Positions 1 through 8,659 of a stretch of 64,000 bases of DNA are shown in pieces. The DNA comes from Tribonema minus (lineage: Eukaryota > Sar > Xanthophyceae > Tribonematales > Tribonemataceae). Numbering within the stretch: position 1 is the stretch's first letter; every line of letters starts with the position of its first letter. The translations under genes and the position numbers were made by a program. The DNA is taken from NCBI GenBank assembly GCA_017506865.1, contig JAFCMP010000041.1, forward strand, positions 310,001 to 374,000. Direction: 5' to 3'. The notes beneath the pieces were generated by a model. That model had not been told where the DNA came from. It did no database searches and worked only from the letters and a program-made list of their open reading frames with translations.

Positions 1-114
1 CTTTTGCAATAATCATATACTTGAAAATGATGATATAGCACCAGTCTTGCGACTAAGCTTCCTCTTGACACACTTAACAATGTGTCTGCGCCACAGCACC
101 ATACGTATACGTAC

Positions 115-1422
115 CTCGTCAGGCGCCATGCGCAGGGCCTCAATCTGGCGGCGCCGCTCCTCCTGTCGCCTAATGGCCTCCTCGTCCAGCACCTCCAGCT
201 CCTCCGCCACAACCGCTGCCCCCTTGCCCTTCGTCTTCCCCTTGGGTTTAGCAGCGCCCTCCGCAGCATCTCCATCGCTGCCGCCTTCGGCAGCAGCGCC
301 ATCGCCTCCCTCCCCCGCGACCAACGCCGCATCAGCGGCGGCATTGGGAGCTGCGCCAGCTACGGCAGCCAGGGCAGCGCGCTGCGGCTTGCGCGGCACA
401 CGCGACCTTGCAGCTTTCACGCGCGATCGCCGCGGGCGGGGCGCCTCGCTGTCACTGCTGCTGCTGCTTGGAGACGCAGAGGAGCTGACGTTGCCGCCGC
501 CGCCGCCGACGCCGCCGACACCGCCGCCGTTGCCGTCAGCGTCCGATGTGTCGTCGGCGGCGGTGATGAGGTGGCGGCGGCGCTGCGTCGCGATGAGCGT
601 GCGCGCGTTGGCGTGCTTGCCGCGCCCAGACTTGGCACGTATGGCGTGTTTGCGCACGCTGTGACTGCTGTCATCCGACGCATCGGCAGCGGCGGCGTTG
701 TCATCCGCGCCTTCTGCCTCGCTGTCGTCGTGAGCAGCAGAGTCTGCCAGCTGCTCTACGGCAGCGCTGACGACGTTGCGGATGTGCTGAGCTGTTGCAT
801 CTGCCCCAAAGCGCTCCGTGAGGTGAGACCGGATGAGAGACATGGAGACCGCGGATGACGACTCCGCATTTGCCAGAAGTACCTTGACGCCAGCAAGCAT
901 GTCCGCTGGCATGGGTGATGAGCGCTCGCTGCCACTAGCAGTGGTCTCAGGGTCTTCTTCGGCATCGTCGTCGTTCTCGGCGATGCATTCCATCACCACA
1001 GCCTTGATGCAGCTGAAGAACTCGGTCACGTCACACCGCAGCTGCTCGCCAACCAGTCTACGCACAATCTTTATAGTGAGGGAGCTCTTGTCCTGAGTCC
1101 TTACGATAGCCCTCGTTGCCTCCCGCACTTGTTGCTCTGATGGTTTCTGCTGCTGCTCCGCCACCAAACTATTGGCATCGCCGCAAGAATCGCCGTGCGC
1201 ATCTGCAACTGAGCTCTCAGCAGTGCTTTGAGCAGGGTCATCTCTTTCTGCTGCTGCGTCCGCTGCAGCCGAAGCGACGTAGCCAATGTCCATTTCTACT
1301 GTTGGCGCGCCATCATCAATGATGCTTGGCGCTTTGACGCTGTCCTCGCCCGGCATACGATGAAGTTGAGCTACTGTCTCCTGAAGGTCTTCATCGTCGC
1401 TAATGCCCTCGCGGTCGCTCAT
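115..1422 (-). CDS. DEK_C-domain chromatin-type protein, partial (3' part beyond window)
   Basis: The start chosen is the ATG at 1422, which opens an acidic N-terminus (MSDREGISDDEDLQ). The visible exon holds 436 codons. Two DEK_C-like helical domains are recognisable. The first, at about residues 98-150, has the characteristic pattern of R-A-I-V-R-T followed by a helix and K-I-V-R-R-L. The second, at about 174-226, contains the segment RSHLTERFGADAT. DEK_C domains are small winged-helix-like DNA-binding folds found in chromatin proteins and some transferases. The rest is low complexity: acidic, Ser-rich and Ala/Gly-rich, with basic patches near the end (RRSRVKAARSRVPRKPQR), as in nuclear proteins. 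The exon ends in a clean donor (GACGAG|GTACGT), so the gene continues past coordinate 1. The function is inferred as DNA or chromatin binding; the full domain set is unknown. Confidence 0.65.
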
Positions 1423-1939
1423 GCTGTCAAACTGTGTGTTCAGTCTTGGTTCACAGCTTTGGCGCCTCCGGTTTTTGAACACACGTACTTCAAGTGCAAA
1501 CTTCAAAAAGTGCAAACTTCAAAGGTGAAGTGCAGAGCAGCGAAAGAAGACCAGTCCGCTGCTCGAGTCAACAGCTGCACAGTTAGCGATATACTTTTCC
1601 TTTGCGCTTCTCATGGCCACCATCCACGATCCGTGGCCTCTGTGGTCCTGATGGCGCGTCACTGTGATGGCGCGTCACCCCATGTGTGTGTGTGAGGGGC
1701 GGCCCGAGTGTATGTGCAAATAGTCTGATAAAAGGGCACCACATCTTTTAATGAGTTTTGATGATGAGCGCGCCTTGGCAGCGTGCGAACGCGTGACAAG
1801 CGTCACATGCGTTGTATTTCGCGCTTCGCCCCGGCCGCCGGTGCGCTGCGTCATCGGCAACTGCACTGATAGTGCTCGTGTGGTCAGGTAGCTTCTGATC
1901 ACCCTGAGGCTGATTGACCGTACCATTGCCACTCTTTTC

Positions 1940-2381
1940 TCAGGTCTACCTCAGAGCAACTGCAGCAGTTGCAGGTTGTTCGTGCCAGCTCGGTGAAGCG
2001 CTTTACAGAGACAATTTCGGCACGCATCCGGCCCGCAAGGAGGCCGTCATGTACCCCGCGATGGTTACATGATGAGGAATCAATGACGAGGAACGGTGAT
2101 GACTCGTTTAAACGGTCCATGTCGGAGATGGAGGAGCACGCTGGCGCTTTTTCACTCTACTCACTACACTCAGGCATGCTGACAGACACACACCTCTCTC
2201 TCTCTCTGCAGAAGAGGGCCGGTATGCAAGGTGGCTTGCCGTCAGCATCAGCTGCGGGCTGATGGGGGACAAGCGCTTCTCGGATGGAATGAAGCTGGCC
2301 ATGGAGCCGTGGCTAAAACACCTCCGCACGGAAAATCTTGTGACGCCTGACACCCTCAAGGAGTTGGCTGCAGAAGTCTAA
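1940..2381 (+). other. Possible small gene or gene remnant
   Basis: Two stretches look protein-like. The first, around 1985-2068, reads LGEALYRDNF then HPARKEAVMYPAMV. The second, about 2211-2381, follows a good acceptor (a CT run then CTGCAG), contains GRYARWLAVSISCGLMGDKR and ends KELAAEV at a TAA. I could not find a clean donor linking them in frame. This may be the end of a gene with unseen exons, or a decayed copy. The family is not recognised. Confidence 0.25.
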
Positions 2382-2481
2382 AGAAATTCATGACGAGTGT
2401 GTCTACGGTGAGGCCACGGGGGAACTTCTCAAGGAGTATGCACTCCAGTGCTAGTCCAGCGGACATCACAGGCGCCCCCCG

Positions 2482-2512
<31 letters not shown>
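2482..2512. repeat. Poly-C homopolymer run
   Basis: An almost uninterrupted run of about 31 C, flanked by further C-rich sequence. The opposite strand is poly-G and could form a G-quadruplex. Similar runs recur at about 28183-28258, 37321-37347, 62407-62421 and 63133-63157 and in the three Fanzor-like copies. Run lengths may be affected by sequencing error. Confidence 0.9.
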
Positions 2513-2513
<1 letters not shown>

Positions 2514-2539
2514 CTGCCCGCCCCCCCCATTGCCACTTG

Positions 2540-2870
2540 GAGTAGCTGTTGTGCGATTGGCGCACCGCGTCGCTTTTGCACAGGCCGGGCGCGCCGCGTT
2601 CCCTGCCGAATCGCTAGATCTCCGATTTGCCGCCGGCGCACGCGTGGCGCACATGGGCCACACTCAGCAGTTGTTGTGCCGCGGCGCCGATGCGCGCACA
2701 GGCGGCACTCCCTTGCCCCCCTTGCTAGATGTCCACAGAGCGAGTTGCCGCCAAGTTGGTTGAACGACTGCGTCGCGCCTCACGTGGGGCATTGCTTTCT
2801 TGAGTAGCTGTTGTGCGGTTGGCGCACCGCGTCGCTTGTGCACTGCACAGGCGCGCCGCGTTCCCTGCTC
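2540..2870. repeat. Direct duplication, period about 263 bp
   Basis: The block beginning GAGTAGCTGTTGTGCG at about 2540 recurs at about 2803. It continues through a shared GGCGCACCGCGTCGCTT and GCGCGCCGCGTTCCCTGC with small differences. It sits directly before the fold-back element and is probably part of the same repeat cluster. Confidence 0.75.
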
Positions 2871-2923
2871 TAGACCCCCACGGCGCGTGTAGCAGCCGGC
2901 GCCCGCGTCACGGCGCACTTGGG

Positions 2924-3282
2924 CTGTGCGCCCAGGTGTTGTCGATGCAACGCATCTCGGTACCTGTACGACATTAATGTCGATGCAACGCATCTCGGTA
3001 CCTGTACGACATTGAACATTAATGTCGATGCCGATGCAACGCATCTCGGTACCTGTACGACATTAATAACATTAATAACATTAATGTCGATGCAACGCAT
3101 CTCGGTACCTGTACGACATTAAATGTTAAATGTTGAATGTTATTAATGTCGTACAGGTACCGAGATGCGTTGCATCGACATAAATGTCATACAGGTACCG
3201 AGAAGCGTTGCATCGACAACACCTGACATTAATGTCGTACAGGTACCGAGATGCGTTGCATCGACAACACCTGGGCGCACAG
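2924..3282. repeat. Fold-back palindromic element built from about 38-bp units
   Basis: The ends are inverted copies (CTGTGCGCCCAGGTGTTGTC on the left, its complement on the right). The left arm carries four direct units of the type GTCGATGCAACGCATCTCGG plus TACCTGTACGACATT, starting near 2941, 2979, 3030 and 3087. The right arm carries three units in the opposite orientation, near 3147, 3186 and 3234. AT-rich ATTAAT/AACATT spacers lie between units and at the centre. A transcript could form a hairpin of roughly 150 bp. No clear target-site duplication is visible. The structure fits a fold-back or MITE-like element. Confidence 0.8.
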
Positions 3283-3658
3283 GGCATAGACTTTTTGAGC
3301 TGACCGTTTTGAAATCAGAGCACAAGTGGTCGTCGAGCGGCGCGCAGGACCACCACCTGCGCGCGTCACCCCCCGGGGCCTTTCCAGTGGTTGTTCAGCA
3401 GCACTGAGGCACCCCCCCCCCCCCCCCTTTCCCCCTGTTGATATGATGAGTTCTCGTGTAGCGGGCACATCACCAACGACACACGCGTCTCAGCGCGGTG
3501 CGCGCATCTCTCGAACCGCAGCACTCACGTGCCCTGCCGCGTCCGCCTTCAGCCGCACGGCGTCACATCTCAATGCATGCTTGACGTCTATGGACCTTGG
3601 TGTCTGCTGCCCACATGCTGGCTGCGTGACACATCTTGTGGCGTGAGCAGATACCGTT

Positions 3659-4068
3659 CCACGCGGGGCGGCGGCGATGAGTTCGGGCACAGAAACAGGG
3701 TGTGCCGGAACGAGAACTGCGCTCTCGCTCAGGCGGCGGAGGGGGGGGTTGCTGTCATCGACCGCGACACCAATGCGCGTGCCAACCTCGGCATGCGCGG
3801 CGTCTATGCCACGTGCGGCGTCGATGACATCATCCCGGGGTATGTCCCGGCGGATCAAGAAGAGGAGGAGGACACCGAAGAGGAGGAAAGCGACGAGGGG
3901 GACGCCGATGAGGAGGACGGCGACGAGGAAGACGACGAGGAGGAGGATGGCGAGGAGGGCGGCGACGTTGACGAGGGCGGTGATGGGGCAGGGGGGGGCG
4001 TCGATGACGGGGAGGGCGGTGGTGACGAGGAGGGGGTCGACGAGGAGGGGGATGCCACAATGGCATGA
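3659..4068 (+). pseudogene. Fanzor/TnpB-like C-terminal fragment (copy A)
   Basis: The frame reads through RNRVCRNENCALAQ, then VIDRDTNARANLGMRG, then an Asp/Glu/Gly-rich tail ending DATMA. The second Cys pair of the zinc ribbon and the RuvC-III-like DRDxNA motif are present. The first pair (CLVCG in the other copies) is missing because the repeat starts downstream of it. The upstream in-frame sequence does not resemble a Fanzor, so this is a 5'-truncated fragment, not a complete gene. Confidence 0.6.
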
Positions 4069-4416
4069 GGGGCAGTATTAAGGTTATGCAGCGGGGGTGG
4101 GGTGGGGGGGGGGGGGGGGGGGGGGACAGGCACGGGGGGTTTGTCACGCGGTGTGCGGGACTGCCGCAGCAGTACACTTCACCAGTCACTCATGCAAAAG
4201 CAGCAGACACAGGGTAGAAGTAGTGTACATGCTGCATTTGTGTTTGCAGGCGGGCGGGCAGTAGCACAATGCTCTACCCCCGCCAGAATTCTGGGCTGGT
4301 GTGCCTTCGGGCCTTGGTCACCAAGGAAACTTGAGTACCAAACGGACGTTGCGACGTCTGCGCTGGCCAAGGGCAATCTGCTGTTCGCAGCCTGCGGCAG
4401 CATGCCCTTATAATGA
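3659..4416 (+). mobile_element. Fanzor/TnpB-like repeat, copy A (shortest 5' end)
   Basis: This 758-bp segment is nearly identical to 12835-13595 and 47829-48587. Outside a Glu/Asp-coding microsatellite and a poly-G run of variable length, only about a dozen differences are visible. Its left boundary at 3659 lies inside the zinc-ribbon coding sequence, later than in copies B and C. Its right boundary (…CCCTTATAATGA) coincides with theirs. Flanking sequence on both sides is unrelated to that of the other copies, and no target-site duplication is evident. Confidence 0.8.
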
Positions 4417-4680
4417 TAGCCTTGTCGTCTTGGTCATGTCGTTGGCTTGAAGAACTGCTGAGACGGCGCACGCGTTTGTGCGGCGTCGCGCGCGTTTGCG
4501 CGGCGTCGGCTATTCGCGGTGCACGTTTAGCGCTCGTCCCCTGAGACTCCCCTCTACATACCCCCTCCCAAGGGTCGAATAGGGGAAGCCTTTGAAGGGG
4601 AGGGGCCCACCTGGGGGACAAATTTAGCGCAATGAGAGCCGACACATGGCGCGCTGCCGCTGGGCACATGCCTTCAAGCG

Positions 4681-5070
4681 GATCCATGATGCTTTACATG
4701 TGAAACATGGTGCTGATCTGGGTAGCGCAACGCGGATTCATGGCACTGTTGCAAGCGAGCACGTCTGTTGTGCGCAGCGCAACGTGAGTCCATGGCGCTG
4801 GACCCAAGGCGCTGTTGCAAGCAAATACGGGATCATGTGGGCAGCGCAAACGCAAACGTGGATCTACGGCGTCGTTGATCATGTGGGCAGCATTGTGACG
4901 ATCCATCATGCTTCATGAATTCACAAGTGAACATGGTGGTAACGTGAGCTGATGACGTGGGCAGCACCACGCGAATCCATGATGCTTCAAGTGAACACAG
5001 TGATGATGTGGGCAGCGCAGCGCGGATCCATGACGCTGTTGCAAGCACATACGTGGGCAGCGCAACAGAC
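4681..5070. repeat. Degenerate minisatellite, unit about 50-70 bp
   Basis: At least six imperfect copies of a unit containing GATCATGTGGGCAGCGCAA, then CGCGGATCCATGACGCTGTT and GCAAGCACATACGTG follow one another. Some copies are interrupted by GCTTCAAGTGAACA. The degeneracy suggests an older array. It is not a CRISPR array, because both units and spacers drift. Confidence 0.75.
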
Positions 5071-5205
5071 GCACAACCCGACACGCGCTGCAGATGCATT
5101 TGAGTCGGTAAAGTTGACATTGACACCGCGCGCCCGCTACAGGGTCTCGCGTGTGCGCGGCATTGTACCACTGTGCACATACACAATGCAACGGGGGCTA
5201 CATAG

Positions 5206-7505
5206 TTACTGCTCTGAGTCAGCTGGTGGCCACCTGTCCAGCCGCACAGGCCACTTGGCAACGTACCGATCGATCACCCCCGTCTTGTCCCCATGACGCG
5301 GCGTGTTCCTGCCCTCATACCAGGCCTTGTTCAACACGTGCTCCTCACCCTCAGAGCCTATGTTTTTGAACACCGGCTCTGTACTGAATGCATAGGACTT
5401 GTTCTTGCTGGTCAATGCACTGTAGTATCTACACTGGTCTCTGTGACTCCATACGTTGAAATTCATCATGTCCTCCTTGATCTGCGCTTTAGTACGCTTG
5501 ACATCAAACGCACCATCAGGCCCTCCGCAGTTGCCAATGTACCACAGCACAAACTCCAGGTACTTGACACAACCCTTGTTCAGCACATTTGACTTTGTGA
5601 TAGTGTATGAAGCCAAAGCTGTCGAGTCGCCTGGTTGACCGATCGTTGGCTTCGAGTCGCCTGGTTGATCAATCTTCGGCTTCCCACCTCTGGCCGCATC
5701 GCCCGCCGTCAAGCCCTCGCGCTCGCGCTTGCGCTTGCGCACCAACGCAGGCTCGTCGGGCTTAGAAGAGTGCTTCTCCTCCTCCTCCACCGCCGCCGCT
5801 GCCGTCGCTGCTGCCGCCGCAGCCTCCGCCTCTGCTTCCGCACCCGCTACTGGCGCAGGCACGGGCAACTCCTTCGGCACCTCACCCGAATCCGAAACTG
5901 AACCGGTTCCCGCTGCCGGCCCTGTCTCCACTGCTGCCGCCCCGTTGCGCCGAGGCGACCTCGTCCTGACCGCTGCCGCCGGCTCCTCACCCGAATCCAA
6001 ATCATATGGGTTTTTGCCGACCTCCACCTGTGACGACGAGCCGTCACCGCTGGGACAGCACGGTAAGTCGCTTACGCGCGTTGCACCCTCGAATGCCGTG
6101 CTGCCGCCGCCGCTGCTGTCTGTCTTGACGCGCTTGCGCATCCTGCTGGGTTCGTCGCCTGCCTGCTTCTCATTCACCGCGGCTGCTGGCGCCGCTGCCG
6201 CCGCCTCCTGCTGCTCTGCTGCCGCTGACTGCTGCTGTCCCGCTGCCGTTGCTGCTGCTGCAGCTGCCTCCTGCTGCCGCTTTGCCGCTGCTGTCGCTGC
6301 TGCCGCAGCTGCTGGTGGTGGCGTCGCTGCTGCTGCTGCTGCTGCTGATGCTGGTGTTGATGTTGTTGCCGCCGCCGCCGCTGCCGCCAGCGCCGGCGCC
6401 GCTGCCGCCAGCGCCGGCGCCGCTGCCGCCGCCGCCGCTGCCGCCAGCGCCGGCGCCGCTGCCGCCGCCGCCGCCGCCGCTGCCTTACTGGCGATAATGG
6501 CCTGCTTGTGCTTAGCGACTTCCTCCCACCATGTCAGGGCGCCCCCACCGCTGCCGCCTCCTGCTGCTTCCTCTGTCCGCCGCTCGTCTGGTGCCTCCTC
6601 CTCCCCCTCCTCGTAGCTGCCGTTGCTGTGGGGACCACCGCCCGCTGCTGTTGCTGCGCCATCGCCGCCTTCATGATGTTCGCAGTCGTTGCTGCCGTAC
6701 TCATGTTCGTAGTCGCCGTAGCCCCCCGCGGCACTGTCGCTGTCGTTAAGTGCTGCCTGCTGCTCTGCTGCATTCCCGCCCCCGCCCGCCGCCGTGCCAT
6801 TTTCGCCAGTGTCTATCGGCGGCGGCTTGTGCAGCTGCTCCCGCTCGGCCTGTGCCCCCAGCTGCTTTTGTTTGGCCTGACCCGCCGCAGTTTGCACGGC
6901 GACCTCTGCATGCAGCGGGGTGCCCTCAGCCTGTGCCACTGTGAGCGCGTTGTCCGCCCCTCTGGCGGCACGTGCGGGTGTGCGCGCTGCCGCATCCGTG
7001 TTTACTGACAACGCAGCCAAGTCAGTGCTGCCCGCCAGCACAAGCTGCGCCGTCGGCTGCTGCAGCACCGTCGCACGAACTGCTGGCAAGTCCGGCTTCC
7101 ACGCTGTTTGAATCTGCTCCGCTGCTGCTGCCGTCCGCTGCGTGAGAAGATCGTTGCGCAGCTTCGTCGCCGTTGCAGTAGCCTCCGCCTTCTGCTGCCG
7201 CATTATAGCTGTCTTTGCCGCCATGTCGTCAAACACCTCCTGTATCCTCTGCTGAACGTTTGGGAGCTGGGGGACTAGCTCATTGATTAGATCGACCAGC
7301 CTGTCCAAAGCGCCTGTCCTGTTTACAGGATTTAAGTACAAGTAGTCGCCCACACCTGTAGCGCCTTGTACTTTTCAGTGCACTCTAGCAGATCGATACG
7401 GACGTCCTCCGCAGCGCGCTGTGCCGCCAGCACCGCGGCTGCGCGCTCCTCTGCCGCCGCCAGCGCCGCGGCGACTGCGCGCGCTGCATCTGCATCTGCA
7501 TGCAT
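5206..7505 (-). CDS. Low-complexity Ala/Gln-rich protein with conserved-looking C-terminus, function unknown
   Basis: The proposed model has two exons: 7505-7372 and 7318-5206, joined in phase across a 53-bp GT-AG intron, giving about 748 aa. The start at 7505 (MHADADAARAV) is tentative, because a CTCTCTCTGCTGCAG acceptor just upstream at 7515 suggests another 5' exon. The N-terminal 200 residues are Ala/Glu/Gln-rich and probably coiled coil. The middle is poly-Ala, Gly, Glu and Pro with nuclear-type basic clusters (RKRKRER). The last 130 residues are of normal complexity (LNKGCVKYLEFVLWYIGNCG and FNVWSHRDQCRYYSALTSKN) and may be a folded domain I do not recognise. Two near-repeats of GDSKPTIGQP precede it. 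Confidence 0.5.
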
Positions 7506-8659
7506 CTGCTGCTCCTGCAGCAGAGAGAGAGAGCCGGGGGTCCTCGCGTGCCCACGGATCGCAGGTTGAACGCCGTGAGCTCGAAATGGCGTTGGTGAAG
7601 GCAGTCTTTAGCTCCTTGACGAGCTCCGCAGCAGCGCCTGCGCCTTTCTCCTCTTGTTGACGCTGTCCAAAATCAAACTTCAAAGTGAACTTGAAGTGAG
7701 TCAAGTGTGAAGTGTGAGTGTGTGAGAGAAAAAGATCGCCAACGCCGGCGCTGCGCCTGGCCTGCGCTGAGGCCGAACAGCAGGGTCGTTGCTGAAGGCG
7801 CAGGCAGTCAAGTGTGACTGATGGCGACAGCCAGGCTGAGGGCTGATGTACTGGAGGTCTCTCTGCAGCGATTGATGATGCGGGACGGCAAGAGGAGCAG
7901 CTCGTACGCGCTGTCGCTGGCCGAAACGGAGATTTTGCCGGAACTACTAGGTTGGCGGAATCTCTGGGATCTGTCAAACATGACCAGGCTGGCTGTCGGT
8001 GAGTTCTGTGTCCCCCCATACTTCAACATCAACCGCGGCGTCTCACCCATTGCTTTCAGCCGTTGCAGTTGTGATGTTGTGATAAAATAAGCACTTTTCA
8101 TGTAGTGGCAAGGTGTCGCAACAAATGCTGCTACCGCATCTATGGCAACAGTCACCAGCAACACTAATCGCAAGATTCAAATCAAACAGGCTAAAAGGGG
8201 TTGGCACCTTTCTGAGCTGATGCCAGCAGACCTGGTTCACAGTGGTCCGTTTCAAGATGCATTGGTCAGTATTGGTTGGTGGCACTTGCAAATTGGGCTC
8301 CCCGCCGGTGGAGTCGATACAGGTCGAATCGGGCACATGGCGTTCAATTGTCATCATCGGTAACAATGCGCCAACGCTTTCAGCATTGCGCTGTGGCCGG
8401 TTGAAGCCACCGCCTTATCAAGCTCGACATATGCCATGCCTGCAAACTAAAAAAGTTCAGAAAGTCCTGGCGACCGACTGGACGCTGTATAGCGGCGTGC
8501 TGTGTCATCTGCCAAGTACACTAAACAACTCAAAAACTGAGGGACAACTCGGATGGTGTCAGTGGATAGACCTTCAGGGATCGGCTGCCTTGTTTTTTCA
8601 AAATTTAACATGGCTGCCAACGATCTTCTCCCCTCACTGTTGTGTGACTACTTGCAGCG
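7506..8659. other. Region between divergent genes
   Basis: About 1.15 kb separates the low-complexity gene (-) from the Tudor-like gene (+). On the minus strand, about 7530-7700 keeps an open, protein-like frame (EEKGAGAAAELVKELKTAFT) and may be a 5' exon of the low-complexity gene, but its phase does not join the exon at 7514 through any donor I can see. Nothing else recognisable is present. Confidence 0.4.

Larger units (their letters stand above)
1423..5205. other. Repeat-rich intergenic region
   Basis: Between the DEK_C gene and the next gene I see no confident host gene. The stretch holds the possible remnant at 1940-2381, poly-C runs (2482-2512 and about 3412-3427), a direct duplication, a fold-back palindrome, Fanzor-like copy A and a degenerate minisatellite. 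It looks like a landing zone for mobile and satellite DNA. Confidence 0.6.

Noticed and set aside
82-858. Open frames on the plus strand across the DEK_C gene
   Set aside because: Arg/Ala-rich shadows of a GC-rich exon. The minus frame has recognisable domains and a proper donor.
3830-4189. Pro/Arg- and Ser-rich open frames on the minus strand opposite the three Fanzor copies
   Set aside because: They are the complement of the GAG/GAC microsatellite and poly-G run. Composition follows the repeat and there is no independent coding signal.
4681-5070. CRISPR-like array
   Set aside because: Units and intervals both drift and the host is a eukaryote. It is a minisatellite.
5729-6616. Ala/Cys-rich open frames on the plus strand
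   Set aside because: They mirror the GCN repeats of the minus-strand low-complexity gene, and no domain is visible.
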